Shown: positions 52,390 to 61,714 of the stretch, piece by piece | Layout: each line of letters opens with the position of its first letter | How positions within the stretch are numbered: the first letter of the stretch is position 1 | Notes under the pieces: model-generated | Database searches by the model: none | What the model saw: the letters and a program-made list of their open reading frames with translations, nothing else | What the model was told of the DNA's origin: nothing | Origin: Novosphingobium sp. Leaf2 | Lineage (GTDB): Bacteria > Pseudomonadota > Alphaproteobacteria > Sphingomonadales > Sphingomonadaceae | Direction: 5' to 3' | Assembly: GCF_001421325.1 (NCBI RefSeq) | Contig: NZ_LMJY01000001.1 | Coordinates: 317,501-381,500 of the forward strand | Length of the DNA stretch: 64,000 bases | Program-made: the position numbers and the translations under genes

Positions 52390-53664
52390 ATGACGGCTTC
52401 ACCATCCCCTTCGCGCGCGTCGCGCATTCCCGAAATCCGCGTGCCCGGCGTCCTCACGCTGGTGGGCCTGATCGCCGGGCTGGTCCTGGGGCTGGCGATC
52501 GCCGGACACCCGCTGGCGCCAAAAGCGCTGGCGGTGGCAGGGCCGGTCGGCGCGCTGTGGCTGCAGGGCCTGCAGATGACCATCCTGCCGCTGGTGGCCG
52601 GGCTGCTGTTTTCGGGCATCGTCGAGACGGTGGCGATCGCCAAGGCCGGGGCGATGGCGCGCCGCACGCTGGGGATCATCATCGGGTTCCTGGCGTTCAG
52701 CGCGGTCCTGGGCGCGGTGGCGATGCCGGGGCTGCTGGCGGCCTTCCCGATCCCTGCCGGCGTCAGTTTCGCGCATGGGGCCGATCCGGGCAAAGTGCCG
52801 GGCCTGGCGGAATTCCTGTCCTCGCTGTTGCCCGACAACGTCATATCGGCCGCAGCCTCCAGCGCGATGCTGCCGGTGATCGTGTTCGTCTCGCTGTTCG
52901 CCTTCGCCTCCACCCGGCTGGCGGAGGAACCGCGCAGGGCGCTGGCCATGCTTTTCGAGGGGCTGGCCGGCGCGATGATGATCGTGATCGGGTGGGTGCT
53001 GATGCTCGCCCCGATCGGCGTGTTCGCGCTGGGCCTGACGCTGGGCGTGCGCAGCGGCGGCGCGGCGCTGGGCGCGCTGGCGCATTACATCGTGCTGGTG
53101 ACCGCGGTAGGCGGCGTGGTGATGATCGCCGGATATGTGATCGCGGTGCTGGCTGGCCGGCAACGGCTGGGCAAGTTCGCCGCCGCCATGCTGCCGGCAC
53201 AAGTGGTGGCGATCTCCACCCAGTCCTCGCTAGCGACGCTGCCCGCGATGCTGGCCTCTGCCCGGACGCTGGGCGTGGCGCCGACCACATCGGAGTTCGT
53301 GCTGCCCCTGGGCGTCACGCTGTTCCGGGCGACGGGGCCGGCGATGAACATGGCAGTGGCTGTCTACGCCGCGCGCCTCGCCGGGCTCGATCTGACGACC
53401 GGCGCGCTGGCCGCAGGCGCCTTTGTGGCGTTTGCCACCACGTTCGGCGCAGTGTCCTTGCCAGGCACGATCAGCTTCGTATCGTCCATCGGCCCCATCG
53501 CGGCGGCAATGGGCGTGCCGCTATGGCCGCTGGGCGTACTGGTGGCAGTGGAGGTGTTGCCAGACCTGATGCGCACCATCGGCAACGTGACGATGGACGT
53601 GGCGCTCACCAGCGCGGTGGACGCCAGCGTAGGCGAGCAGCCGGCGCACGAAACGATCCATTAG
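52390..53664 (+). CDS. Dicarboxylate/amino acid:cation symporter (DAACS/SLC1 family)
   Basis: 424 residues from the ATG at 52390 (a GTG three codons upstream is an alternative; no clear Shine-Dalgarno for either). About eight transmembrane helices and re-entrant segments. The family features are GLQMTILPLVAGLLFSGIVE near the N-terminus, AISTQSSLATLPAML (serine-rich hairpin) and FVLPLGVTLFRATGPAMNMA, which corresponds to the NMDGT cation-binding helix but reads GPAMN. Substrate could be a dicarboxylate, glutamate or aspartate. Convergent with the methyltransferase gene, 9 bp apart. Confidence 0.9.
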   Translation: MTASPSPSRASRIPEIRVPGVLTLVGLIAGLVLGLAIAGHPLAPKALAVAGPVGALWLQGLQMTILPLVAGLLFSGIVETVAIAKAGAMARRTLGIIIGFLAFSAVLGAVAMPGLLAAFPIPAGVSFAHGADPGKVPGLAEFLSSLLPDNVISAAASSAMLPVIVFVSLFAFASTRLAEEPRRALAMLFEGLAGAMMIVIGWVLMLAPIGVFALGLTLGVRSGGAALGALAHYIVLVTAVGGVVMIAGYVIAVLAGRQRLGKFAAAMLPAQVVAISTQSSLATLPAMLASARTLGVAPTTSEFVLPLGVTLFRATGPAMNMAVAVYAARLAGLDLTTGALAAGAFVAFATTFGAVSLPGTISFVSSIGPIAAAMGVPLWPLGVLVAVEVLPDLMRTIGNVTMDVALTSAVDASVGEQPAHETIH

Positions 53665-53673
53665 CGCCGGATT

Positions 53674-54414
53674 TTATGCCGGCTTGGTCATGGTCACCAG
53701 CGCCTGCCAGAATGCGGGGTGGCTGGTGGTATCCTGCCCATCCGTGAACGCGATGTCTTGAAAGCCCAGATCCTGCGCCCAGAACCGGATCCAGTCGCGA
53801 TGCAGGAACGTATCCAGCGTATTGGCCCAGCCGTGCTTTTCGAACGCCTTGATGCGATTGCGGAAAACGCCGTGATGCTGGGGGTCTTCCAGTTCGAGAA
53901 ACGAGAACACCAGCCGTCCGCCTGGCTTCAACGCCCGAAACGAGTCGCGCATGTAGAGATAGCATTCTTCGGGATAAAGATGCGTGAACACCGACCAATG
54001 GAAGATCATGTCTAGCGAGCCGTCAGGCGCTGCGATCGTCAAATCGCGATGGACGATCGCATCGTAATCGGGGCACTTCGATTTCAGATATGCCACCAGC
54101 GGCTTGACGATGTCCGCGCCCTTGTAGCTGCCCTGCCAGCCCGACCGTTGCAGCGCCATCGCCGTTCGGCCCGCACCGCAGCCCAGGTCATAGATCGCCA
54201 TGCCGTCTGCCAGACCATGGTGGCGCAGCACCGCGACATGCCCATCGCCCTGGCGGACAAATTCCTCCGGCGAGATGGCGCCGATCGATGCGAACATCGC
54301 CATGTCGTAGTCGTTGGGGTATTTCCGGCGATGGCGTGCGACCATCGCATTGTAGGAGCGTACCGAGTGCCAGCGGTTGGCGCGCAGTAGAAGTTTCTCA
54401 ATCAATCGCGCCAT
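53674..54414 (-). CDS. SAM-dependent class I methyltransferase
   Basis: 246 residues from the ATG at 54414; a GTG five codons upstream is the alternative. SAM motif I is AIYDLGCGAGRTAMAL, post-I region YKGADIVKPLV, motif II-like LDMIFHWSVFTHLYPEE, and motif III LKPGGRLVFSFLELED. A small N-terminal basic helical segment (RLIEKLLLRANRWHSVRSYN) precedes the fold. The substrate is unknown; a glycan, lipid or small-molecule target is possible. Single gene. Confidence 0.85.
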   Translation of the reverse strand: MARLIEKLLLRANRWHSVRSYNAMVARHRRKYPNDYDMAMFASIGAISPEEFVRQGDGHVAVLRHHGLADGMAIYDLGCGAGRTAMALQRSGWQGSYKGADIVKPLVAYLKSKCPDYDAIVHRDLTIAAPDGSLDMIFHWSVFTHLYPEECYLYMRDSFRALKPGGRLVFSFLELEDPQHHGVFRNRIKAFEKHGWANTLDTFLHRDWIRFWAQDLGFQDIAFTDGQDTTSHPAFWQALVTMTKPA

Positions 54415-54522
54415 TTGCTTGCCCCGCACACTATAGGAACCGCCCTATGCGGGGACAGATGCCGGCGTCAAGCAGGGCGGCCAAACTGGATCATCTCTTG
54501 CGGATACGGGCCGCAGACCGGC

Positions 54523-55131
54523 TCACTCTTCCAGTTCGATGTCCCAATATAGCCAGTCGCGCCAGGTTTCGTGCAAGTAGTTGGGCGGAAAGCCGCGCCC
54601 GCGTTCCTGGAGTTGCCAGCTGGTGGGCCGGATCGGCTGGACCAGCGGGGGCATGTGCGCCTGCTTGGGGGTGCGGCCCCCTTTCTTGAGGTTGCAGGGT
54701 GCACACGCGGTGAGAATATTTTCCCAATGCGTGCGCCCGCCCAGCCGGCGCGGGATCACGTGATCGAACGTCAGGTTATGCGGGCTGCCGCAATACTGGC
54801 ACGAAAACCGATCGCGCAGGAACAGGTTGAAGCGGGTAAACGCCGGAAATTCGCTGGGCTTCACATACTGGCGCAGCGCGATCACCGAGGGGATCTGCAT
54901 CGTCCAGTTCGGGCTGTGCACCGCGCGTTCGTAGGTGGAAACGATGTCCACCCGTTCGAGCACCACCGCTTTGATCGCGGTCTGCCAGGGCCACAAGCTG
55001 AGGGGGTAATACGAAAGCGGCGTGTAATCCGCGTTGAGAACAAGGGCAGGGCAGTCCGAAAGACTTCTGGAGGGATCACCCTCCGCGCTGCGGAACCGGG
55101 CCGCGCGCTCGATCAGGTCCGCCCTGAGCAT
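54523..55131 (-). CDS. HNH endonuclease family protein
   Basis: 202 residues. The N-terminal part (LVLNADYTPLSYYPLSLWPW, AIKAVVLERVDIVSTYERAV) is the form found in bacterial proteins of the DUF/HNH group widespread in proteobacteria. The HNH core reads FSCQYCGSPHNLTFDHVIPR, then CAPCNLKKG, with two CxxC zinc pairs and the DH catalytic pair. It may cut DNA or have a domesticated role; the gene is a single, core-like gene with no methylase partner, so a restriction role is unlikely. AGGAGG sits 2 nt before the ATG. Confidence 0.9.
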   Translation of the reverse strand: MLRADLIERAARFRSAEGDPSRSLSDCPALVLNADYTPLSYYPLSLWPWQTAIKAVVLERVDIVSTYERAVHSPNWTMQIPSVIALRQYVKPSEFPAFTRFNLFLRDRFSCQYCGSPHNLTFDHVIPRRLGGRTHWENILTACAPCNLKKGGRTPKQAHMPPLVQPIRPTSWQLQERGRGFPPNYLHETWRDWLYWDIELEE

Positions 55132-55301
55132 GGCCTCCTGTTGCAGCTTGGCATTACGGTTTCATGGCAACCCATGGCCCTTTTGCAGCACTTGGAATCG
55201 CCCTCGTCAAGATGGGTCGGGCGGGGTTGCGCAGCACGATCCACAACTCCGGGCCACAGATGCGGGTATTGCCCGCGGCTTGGCGGCGCTATGGACGGGC
55301 G

Positions 55302-56144
55302 ATGCGCACGCGCTTCGCTCCCAGTCCCAATGGCCCGCTGCATCTGGGCCACGCCTATGCCGCGCTGGTGGCGCATGACACCGCAGGTGCGTCGGGCGGC
55401 ACGTTCGTGCTGCGGATCGAGGATATCGACGGCGAACGCAGTCGTCCCGAGATGGTCGACGAAAGCATCGACGATCTGCGCTGGCTGGGACTGGACTGGG
55501 ACGGGCCGGCGGTATTCCAGTCCACCCGGCTGGACAGCTACGCCGCCGCCGCGCGGCGCCTGAAGGCGCTGGACCTGCTCTATCCCTGCACCTGCACCCG
55601 CGCGCAGATCGCCGCCGCCGCGCAGTCCCACGGCCCGGATGGTCCGATATATCCCGGTACCTGCCGCCATCGCGACGTGGACCCGGCCAACGCGGCGTGG
55701 CGGCTGGACATGGCCAAGGCGATGGCGCTCACCGGGCCGCTGGTCTGGCGCGATGTTGAGGCCGGCCCGCAGCCCGCCACGCCGCAGGCGTTCGGCGATG
55801 TGGTGCTGGTGCGCAAAGACCTGCCCGCCAGCTATCACCTTGCCGCAACGCTGGACGATGCGACAGACGTGGTCAGCCTGGTGACGCGCGGGATGGACCT
55901 GTTCGCCGCCAGTTCGGTTCACCGTCTTCTGCAGGCCTTGCTGGACCTGCCGGTGCCGGAGTGGCTGCATCACCCCCTGCTACTGGAGGCAGATGGCCGC
56001 AAGCTGGCGAAGCGGCGCGGGGCGCCATCGCTGGCGGACCGGCGCCGTGCCGGCGAGGACGGGAAAGCCCTTGCCGATGCCTTGCGCAGCGGGATTCTGC
56101 CCGCTGGCATTTCCCTGTCACAAGGCTTACATCATGGTCCATGA
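55302..56144 (+). CDS. gluQ: Glutamyl-Q tRNA(Asp) synthetase
   Basis: 280 residues from the ATG at 55302 (MRTRFAPSPNGPLHLGHAYA), a truncated GluRS-like catalytic domain with the HLGH motif and the KMSKS-like DGRKLAKRRGA. The zinc cysteines CTCTRAQI and GTCRHRD lie in the insertion, as in GluQ. It lacks an anticodon-binding domain, which defines YadB/GluQ, the enzyme that attaches glutamate to queuosine in tRNA-Asp. In-frame upstream ATGs exist (55164, 55260) but those residues do not match the family. The stop overlaps the HIG1 start. Confidence 0.93.
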   Translation: MRTRFAPSPNGPLHLGHAYAALVAHDTAGASGGTFVLRIEDIDGERSRPEMVDESIDDLRWLGLDWDGPAVFQSTRLDSYAAAARRLKALDLLYPCTCTRAQIAAAAQSHGPDGPIYPGTCRHRDVDPANAAWRLDMAKAMALTGPLVWRDVEAGPQPATPQAFGDVVLVRKDLPASYHLAATLDDATDVVSLVTRGMDLFAASSVHRLLQALLDLPVPEWLHHPLLLEADGRKLAKRRGAPSLADRRRAGEDGKALADALRSGILPAGISLSQGLHHGP

Positions 56145-56374
56145 CTTATATCCTCGTCCCCGTCATAGTCGTGCTGGTGATCATGGTGATCGTCAGTCTC
56201 GTGCGTGGCATCGTCGCCTTCCTCAACAGCACGAAGGAAGACCTGTATCGCGATCCCGGCTCAACCGGGCCAACGCAGAACCAGTTGCTGCAGAACAAGA
56301 TGATGTTCAACCGCATCAAGTATCAGGCGGCTGCAGTGCTGGTCTGCGCGCTGCTGATGGCCATGGCGCGCTGA
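56141..56374 (+). CDS. HIG1 domain twin-transmembrane small protein
   Basis: 77 residues with two helices: ILVPVIVVLVIMVIVSLVRG at the N-terminus and AAAVLVCALLMAMAR at the C-terminus, joined by NQLLQNKMMFNRIKYQ, the HIG1-type linker. Alphaproteobacterial HIG1 proteins are related to mitochondrial Rcf1/HIGD proteins, which associate with cytochrome c oxidase and bc1 complexes. It overlaps the gluQ stop by 4 bp and lies 6 bp before the adenosyltransferase gene. Confidence 0.85.
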   Translation: MTYILVPVIVVLVIMVIVSLVRGIVAFLNSTKEDLYRDPGSTGPTQNQLLQNKMMFNRIKYQAAAVLVCALLMAMAR

Positions 56375-56380
56375 CGTTCG

Positions 56381-56950
56381 TTGGTTCGTCTCAACAAGAT
56401 CTACACCCGCACCGGCGATGATGGCACCACGGGCCTCGTCGATGGCTCGCGCCTGCCCAAGCACGCCGCGCGCATGGATGCGATCGGCGCGGTGGATGAA
56501 GCCAACTGCGCCATCGGCATGGCCGTGTGCGTGCTGGCGGGCAATCCGCACGCGGTCACGCTGACCCGCATCCAGAACGACTTGTTCGATCTGGGCGCCG
56601 ACCTTGCCACCCCCGGTGATGATTTCGAGCCTGGCGAAATGACGCTGCGGATAGTGCCGGCGCAGGCTGCCTGGCTGGAAACCGCGATCGACGCGATCAA
56701 CGCGCGGCTTGAGCCCTTGCGCAGTTTCATCCTGCCTGGCGGCAGCGAAGCGGCGGCGCGGGTTCATGTGGCGCGTGCCTCTGTCCGCTCTGCCGAACGG
56801 CGCGCCACCGCGCTGGCGGAGGTGGCGCCGGTGAATCCTGCAGCGCTGTCCTACATCAACCGGCTGAGCGACTATCTGTTCGTGCTGGCGCGCGCCCTCA
56901 ACGGCGATGGCGCAGACGATGTGCTGTGGGTCCCCGGTCAGAACCGCTAG
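56381..56950 (+). CDS. Cob(I)alamin adenosyltransferase, PduO type
   Basis: 189 residues from a TTG start (MVRLNKIYTRTGDDGTTGLV), typical PduO-type opening. The ATP-binding TRTGDDGTTGL, the mid region LPGGSEAAARVHVARASVRS and the C-terminal YINRLSDYLFVLARALN match. The enzyme adenosylates corrinoid for AdoCbl-dependent enzymes such as methylmalonyl-CoA mutase. It follows the HIG1 gene by 6 bp and precedes the dehydrogenase gene by 61 bp. Confidence 0.94.
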   Translation: MVRLNKIYTRTGDDGTTGLVDGSRLPKHAARMDAIGAVDEANCAIGMAVCVLAGNPHAVTLTRIQNDLFDLGADLATPGDDFEPGEMTLRIVPAQAAWLETAIDAINARLEPLRSFILPGGSEAAARVHVARASVRSAERRATALAEVAPVNPAALSYINRLSDYLFVLARALNGDGADDVLWVPGQNR

Positions 56951-57011
56951 GTTGTTCCGGCCCGATCACCCGCTAGGGCACAGGTAAGGTTGATCTAAGG
57001 GAGAATCGCAA

Positions 57012-57881
57012 ATGCAGACAGTCGGCATCATCGGCGCGGGGATCATGGGCGCGGGCATCGCCCAGACGGTTGCCAGCAAGGGTATGGACGTCATCCTGAC
57101 CGACATCAGCCTGGAAAACGCCGAGAAGGGCAAGGCGGGTATTGCAAAGAACCTGGGCAAGCTGGTCGCCAAGGAGAAGATGACCCAGGCCGATGCCGAT
57201 GCCCTGCTGGGCCGCATCACCCCGGTGGGCGATTATGCGCCGCTTTCCGCTGCCGACCTCGTCATCGAGGCGGCGACCGAGCGTGAGGACATCAAGGCGA
57301 AGATTTTCGAGGCGATCGGCAAAGTGCTGGGCCCCAAGGCGGTGCTGGCATCAAACACCAGTTCGATCCCGATCACCCGCATGGCGGCAGGCTCACCCGA
57401 TCCGACGCGCTTTTGCGGCCTGCATTTCTTCAATCCCGTGCCCGTAATGGGATTGGTCGAAGTCATCCCCGGCCTTGCCACCTCGCCGGAAACGGTGGCG
57501 GCGATGAAGGCGTTTGGCGAACGGCTGGGCAAGACCGTCGTGCTGGCGGGCGACGAGCCGGGCTTCGTGGTCAACCGCATCCTGTGCCCGATGCTGAACG
57601 AGGCGATTTTCGTGCTGGGCGCGGGCATCGGCTCGGTTGAAGATATCGACGCCGGCTGCAAGATCGGCCTCAATCACCCGATGGGCCCGCTGACCCTTGC
57701 AGATTTCGTGGGCCTCGACACGCTTTACGAGATCATGAAGGTGTTCCAGTCCACCACCGGCGATCCCAAGTACCGGCCCGCGCCGCTGCTGCAGAAGTAC
57801 GTCGAAGCCGGATGGTATGGCCGAAAGAGCGGGCGCGGTTTCTACGACTATTCGGGCGAAAAGCCGGTTCCCACGCGGTAA
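57012..57881 (+). CDS. hbd: 3-hydroxybutyryl-CoA (3-hydroxyacyl-CoA) dehydrogenase
   Basis: 289 residues. The Rossmann motif is [15 protein letters not shown]. Active-site stretches are [30 protein letters not shown] (catalytic His and Glu) and [15 protein letters not shown], with the C-terminal dimer domain ending [14 protein letters not shown]. It oxidises L-3-hydroxyacyl-CoA with NAD+, either in butanoate/PHB-type metabolism or fatty-acid oxidation. Monofunctional and short-chain-like in size. Followed by a strong hairpin. Confidence 0.95.
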   Translation: MQTVGIIGAGIMGAGIAQTVASKGMDVILTDISLENAEKGKAGIAKNLGKLVAKEKMTQADADALLGRITPVGDYAPLSAADLVIEAATEREDIKAKIFEAIGKVLGPKAVLASNTSSIPITRMAAGSPDPTRFCGLHFFNPVPVMGLVEVIPGLATSPETVAAMKAFGERLGKTVVLAGDEPGFVVNRILCPMLNEAIFVLGAGIGSVEDIDAGCKIGLNHPMGPLTLADFVGLDTLYEIMKVFQSTTGDPKYRPAPLLQKYVEAGWYGRKSGRGFYDYSGEKPVPTR

Positions 57882-57890
57882 TTGCAAGGA

Positions 57891-57918
57891 CGGGGCGGGT
57901 ATTAACACCCGCCCCGTT
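57891..57918 (+). terminator. Hairpin terminator between the hbd-like gene and the AAA ATPase gene
   Basis: A perfect 10-bp stem CGGGGCGGGT / ACCCGCCCCG with loop ATTAAC, followed by TTCCC. Located between convergent genes; it likely serves both directions despite a short tail. Confidence 0.75.
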
Positions 57919-57929
57919 CCCGAATGCCG

Positions 57930-60245
57930 TTATCCGCCGTGCTTACGCTCGCGGGTGCTTTCCACCATGCCAGGCGCGATGAAGCCGATGGGCGATATTT
58001 CCATCGCCCGCTTCTTCAGTTCGCCCTTCATCCGCTCATACTCGGCCTCCATCTCTTCGGTCACCGTGGCGCGGCTGTCGGCCAGCGCTTCGTCGAAGTC
58101 TTCGCGCGTCACCGAGTCTACCGCTGCGCCGCGCTTGCGGATGGCGATCAGGCCCGCGCGACGCACCACGTCTTCCAGATCGGCGCCGGTGAACCGCTCG
58201 GTGCGGTCAGCAATGCTGGACAGCGATACGTCCGGGGCCAGCGGCATCTTGCTGGTGTGAATGCCCAGGATATGTTCGCGGCCCGGCGCATCGGGGGTGC
58301 CGACATAGACAAGCTCATCAAACCGACCCGGGCGCAGCAGGGCGGGATCGACCAGCGCCGGGCGATTGGTGGCGCCGATCAGCACCACGGACTGCAGTTC
58401 TTCCATCCCGTCCATCTCGGCCAGAATGGTGTTCACCACCCGCGCCGTCACTTGCGGTTCACCCATGGAGCCGCCCATGCCGCGTGCTGGAACCAGACTG
58501 TCGATCTCGTCGATGAAGATCACGCACGGCGCCACCTGACGCGCGCGGGCAAACAGGCGGGCGATCTGCTGTTCGCTTTCGCCATACCATTTGCTGAGCA
58601 GGTCTGACGACTTGATCGAGATGAAGTTGGCTTCCGCTTCCTTCGCCACCGCCTTGGCCAGCAGGGTCTTGCCGGTGCCGGGAGGGCCATAGAGCAGGAA
58701 GCCCTTGGCGGGCCGGATGCCCAGCTTGTGGAAGGCTTCCGGCGTCTTGAGCGGCAGTTCGATGCCCTCCTTCAGCTTCATCTGCGCATCGCCGAGGCCG
58801 CCGATGTCGGCCCAGCCGATGTTGGGCACCTGCACCATGACTTCGCGCATGGCAGAGGGCTGGACGCGCTTGAGCGCGGCGAGGAAGTCTTCGCGCACGA
58901 CCTGCAGGTCGTCCAGCACTTCGGCGGGGATTGTGCGCGCTTCCAGGTCCAGCTTTGGCATGATGCGCCGCACCGCGTCGATAGCGGCCTCGCGGGCCAG
59001 CGCGGCAAGGTCCGCGCCGACGAAACCGTGCGTGGTGCGGGCAAGCTCGTTCAGGTCCACCCGGTCACCCAGCGGCATACCGCGGGTGTGGATGCCCAGA
59101 ATCTCGCGGCGACCGGTTTCGTCCGGCACGCCGATCACGATCTCGCGGTCGAACCGGCCGGGGCGGCGCAGCGCCTCGTCGATCGCGTCGGGCCGGTTGG
59201 TGGCGGCGATGACGACGACGTGGGCGCGGCTGTTCAGACCGTCCATCAGCGTAAGCAACTGCGCGACGAGGCGCTTTTCCGCTTCGCCGTGCACCTGATC
59301 GCGCTTGGGTGCGATCGAATCGATCTCGTCGATGAAGATGATCGCGGGCGCGGCCTTGGTCGCCTCCTCGAAGATTTCGCGCAGGTGCTTCTCGCTTTCC
59401 CCATACCCAGACCCCATGATTTCGGGGCCGTTAATGGAGAAGAAGCTGGCTTCGCTTTCGTTGGCGACCGCCTGGGCCAGCCGGGTCTTGCCGGTGCCCG
59501 GCGGGCCGTGCAACAGGACGCCCTTGGGGGGCGCCACGCCAAGGCGGGTGAAAAGTTCGGGATAGCGCAGCGGCAGTTCTACCATCTCGCGCAGCTGACG
59601 GATGGTTTCGCCCATGCCGCCCACGTCGTCGTAGTTGACGTCGCCGCGCGCATCGTGCGCTTCCTCGAACACCTCGCGCAGCTCGACTTCGGTGTTCTCG
59701 TCGATATGGACCACGCCGCGCGGGGTGGTGGACACCACGTTGAGGCGGATTTGCGTCAAAGCATAGGCGGGCGCGTTGAACATGCGGCGCAGCTGTGGCG
59801 GAATGTCCGCGACCTGCTGCTGCCCGGTGGTGGCGACCAGATCGCCCTGCATCATCGGACGCTGGAAGAAGTTGCGCTTCAGCGCAGCGGACGGGCCCTG
59901 CAGGCGCATGTCCTTTTGCGCCGGCGCGAATACCACCCGCTGAGCGGGGCGCGACTCGGTCTTGCGCACGGTCACGTGATCGCCGGACCCGACCTCGGCG
60001 TTGCCGCGCTGCAGCCCGTCAAGGCGGATCACCTGGAGGCTGTCGTCCTCGTCATACGCCAGCACCGCGCGCGCCACGGTGATCGCCTTGCCGGTGATTT
60101 CCAGCACGTCGCCTTCCAGCGCGCCGATGGCGGACAGGGACGCGCGCGACAGGCGGGCAATGCCTTGGCCGCTTTCTTCCTGGCGCGCGGCGGCGACCTG
60201 CAGCTTTACCGTGCGTTCGTCGGCCTTGGTGTCCGCTTCCGCCAT
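57930..60245 (-). CDS. CDC48/p97-like double AAA+ ATPase
   Basis: 771 residues. An N-terminal Cdc48 substrate-binding domain ([39 protein letters not shown]) precedes two AAA+ modules. D1 has Walker A GPPGTGKT (247-254), Walker B IIFIDE and [11 protein letters not shown]2 has Walker A GPPGTGKT (520-527), Walker B VIFIDE and [13 protein letters not shown]. This is the archaeal VAT/Cdc48 design, an unfoldase that extracts or remodels proteins in the cytosol; bacterial copies occur in sphingomonads and some other groups, and their client set is unknown. The gene is single, with a separate hairpin upstream. Confidence 0.94.
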   Translation of the reverse strand: MAEADTKADERTVKLQVAAARQEESGQGIARLSRASLSAIGALEGDVLEITGKAITVARAVLAYDEDDSLQVIRLDGLQRGNAEVGSGDHVTVRKTESRPAQRVVFAPAQKDMRLQGPSAALKRNFFQRPMMQGDLVATTGQQQVADIPPQLRRMFNAPAYALTQIRLNVVSTTPRGVVHIDENTEVELREVFEEAHDARGDVNYDDVGGMGETIRQLREMVELPLRYPELFTRLGVAPPKGVLLHGPPGTGKTRLAQAVANESEASFFSINGPEIMGSGYGESEKHLREIFEEATKAAPAIIFIDEIDSIAPKRDQVHGEAEKRLVAQLLTLMDGLNSRAHVVVIAATNRPDAIDEALRRPGRFDREIVIGVPDETGRREILGIHTRGMPLGDRVDLNELARTTHGFVGADLAALAREAAIDAVRRIMPKLDLEARTIPAEVLDDLQVVREDFLAALKRVQPSAMREVMVQVPNIGWADIGGLGDAQMKLKEGIELPLKTPEAFHKLGIRPAKGFLLYGPPGTGKTLLAKAVAKEAEANFISIKSSDLLSKWYGESEQQIARLFARARQVAPCVIFIDEIDSLVPARGMGGSMGEPQVTARVVNTILAEMDGMEELQSVVLIGATNRPALVDPALLRPGRFDELVYVGTPDAPGREHILGIHTSKMPLAPDVSLSSIADRTERFTGADLEDVVRRAGLIAIRKRGAAVDSVTREDFDEALADSRATVTEEMEAEYERMKGELKKRAMEISPIGFIAPGMVESTRERKHGG

Positions 60246-60443
60246 GTGTTGCGTGTTCCCTTCTCTCGAACCAGTGCTTGGCCCCGTATTGCGGCGCGCC
60301 TGCCCTCCCGTGGGCGAAAGCGGCGTGCATCATCGGGCAGCGAGCGTCAGCTAGGTATCGCCCTGCGCGATTGCAAACGAACCACCGTTGCGCGGGTTGG
60401 TTCCGCCGGCACCGGCAGGCATTTGCGCCAAGGCCAGCAGGCG

Positions 60444-60473
60444 AAAAAAAGGCCCGGTCGTTGCCGACCGGGC
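60444..60473 (-). terminator. Strong rho-independent terminator with no obvious gene upstream
   Basis: GGCCCGGTCG-TTGC-CGACCGGGC, 9-bp perfect stem with a further A/T pair. On the minus strand it is followed by seven T. No minus-strand coding gene ends here; the LysR gene stops 270 bp upstream. Confidence 0.85.
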
Positions 60474-60540
60474 TTTGGAAGTTTTGGGAGAGGATGCCTG
60501 AAAGGCCTGACCTGTATGTCGCGATCATCATCTGTGAGCA
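60444..60540 (-). ncRNA. Candidate small RNA, about 97 nt
   Basis: The minus strand upstream of the T7 terminator has a small hairpin GCCT-TTC-AGGC (60496-60506) and a single-stranded C-rich stretch containing CCTCTCCC that could pair with ribosome-binding sites. A -10-like TATATT (60546-60551) with a distant TTGAGT (spacing 19) would start the RNA near 60540. No protein gene fits. The rest of the 60246-60741 gap is A/T-rich and otherwise empty. The transcript boundaries are inferred. Confidence 0.4.
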
Positions 60541-60741
60541 AGTGCAATATACTCAAGCTAATTGCAGAAAACTCAACTGGCAGAGTGGATTTGGATAAAA
60601 TGTCGCTAAATCAGTAATTTTGTCGGGATATGCCAGTCGATTTCATAAAATCATCTACATCGTCGCGCCCGCAAAGTGTCCCGCCCAGATCGATCCTATT
60701 GCAGTGCACAATTTTGGCGCGCGATTAGGCAGCACCGCGAA

Positions 60742-61614
60742 TCAGGGATCCAGCACCAGCCGGGCGGCCCGGTCGAACAGGTCGAGAATCACCGGATCAC
60801 TCTCGCGGGTGCGGACGGCGGCTTCGAAATGGACGCGCTGCGTGGGCCGGGGCAGCACTTCGTGCAGCGTTCCGGCGGCCAGCTGCTGGCGCACCATCGT
60901 TTCGGGCAGCACGGCAGCTCCTTGTCCCCCTGCCACGATGGCGATCAGCGTACGCACATCATCGCAGGTGTGCAGCGCGCCGGGCGACAGTCCGTGTTCC
61001 GCCAGGGAGGCATGGGTGATGGCCGACAGGGGCGAATGCGCGGGCAGCGACCATACCGGCATCCGCTGCGCAAAGCCGCCTTGCCGGGCGGCCGGGGACC
61101 CTGCGCACCATACGAGTTCGACCGAGCCGATCGGCGCGGTCCGCATGCCGGGGCTCGCCACCGGGCCGGCCAGGAAAACGATGTCGTGCAGCCCGCCCAG
61201 CAATTGCTGGAGCAAGGGCGCGGTCAGGTCGATCTCGATTTCCATGGCGACGCCGGGACGCTCGCGCTCGATCGCGGTAATGAAGGCCGGCAGGCAGCTC
61301 GCCGCCGCGATCTCGCCGGACCCGATGCGCACCGATCCGGTGGCGCCGGCAAAGTCGCTGGCTTCGAGCAACACTTGTTCCAGCTGATGGTACAGCGGCG
61401 CGCTCGCCTGCACCAGCCGCCGTCCGCGCGCCGACAGGACCATGCGCCGGCCCTCACGCTGAAACAGCGGCACGCCCAGCTGCTCCTCTATTTCGCGCAC
61501 CCGCGCTGACACGGCCGGCTGCGTGGTGTTGAGCCGCTGCGCTGCCGCCGCGAACGTTCCCAGTCGGTCTATCCACATGAGGGTTTCCAGATGGAACAGG
61601 GCGATGCGCTTCAT
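60742..61614 (-). CDS. LysR-type transcriptional regulator
   Basis: 290 residues from the ATG at 61614 (MKRIALFHLETLMWIDRLGT). The N-terminal winged helix-turn-helix (FAAAAQRLNTTQPAVSARVR, EIEEQLGVPLFQREGRRMVL) is standard. The effector domain starts near residue 90 (GSVRIGSGEIAA). The gene is divergent from scoAB over 100 bp, the usual LysR arrangement, so it most likely controls ketone-body CoA-transferase expression. The effector is unknown. Confidence 0.93.
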   Translation of the reverse strand: MKRIALFHLETLMWIDRLGTFAAAAQRLNTTQPAVSARVREIEEQLGVPLFQREGRRMVLSARGRRLVQASAPLYHQLEQVLLEASDFAGATGSVRIGSGEIAAASCLPAFITAIERERPGVAMEIEIDLTAPLLQQLLGGLHDIVFLAGPVASPGMRTAPIGSVELVWCAGSPAARQGGFAQRMPVWSLPAHSPLSAITHASLAEHGLSPGALHTCDDVRTLIAIVAGGQGAAVLPETMVRQQLAAGTLHEVLPRPTQRVHFEAAVRTRESDPVILDLFDRAARLVLDP

Positions 61615-61669
61615 TTGATCACCAATACTTATCACTATCCATAAAAAACAATCGCTATTCGTGATCAAA
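61614..61669. promoter_or_regulatory. Palindromic site in the LysR/scoA intergenic region
   Basis: A perfect 9-bp inverted repeat TTTGATCAC (61614-61622) and GTGATCAAA (61661-61669) spaced by 38 bp. The left arm overlaps the LysR start codon. The interval between the divergent starts is 100 bp, and the A/T-rich core (ATAAAAAACAATCGC) holds the likely promoters. A LysR dimer-of-dimers site is a reasonable reading. Confidence 0.55.
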
Positions 61670-61714
61670 TTCGCTGTCTAGCGTGCTGGCAACAACGGAC
61701 GAGGATCGCCAGGC

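Noticed and set aside
60278..60598. Plus-strand open frame of 106 residues in the gap upstream of the LysR gene
   Set aside because: No Shine-Dalgarno, unlike any protein, and it runs through the terminator hairpin.
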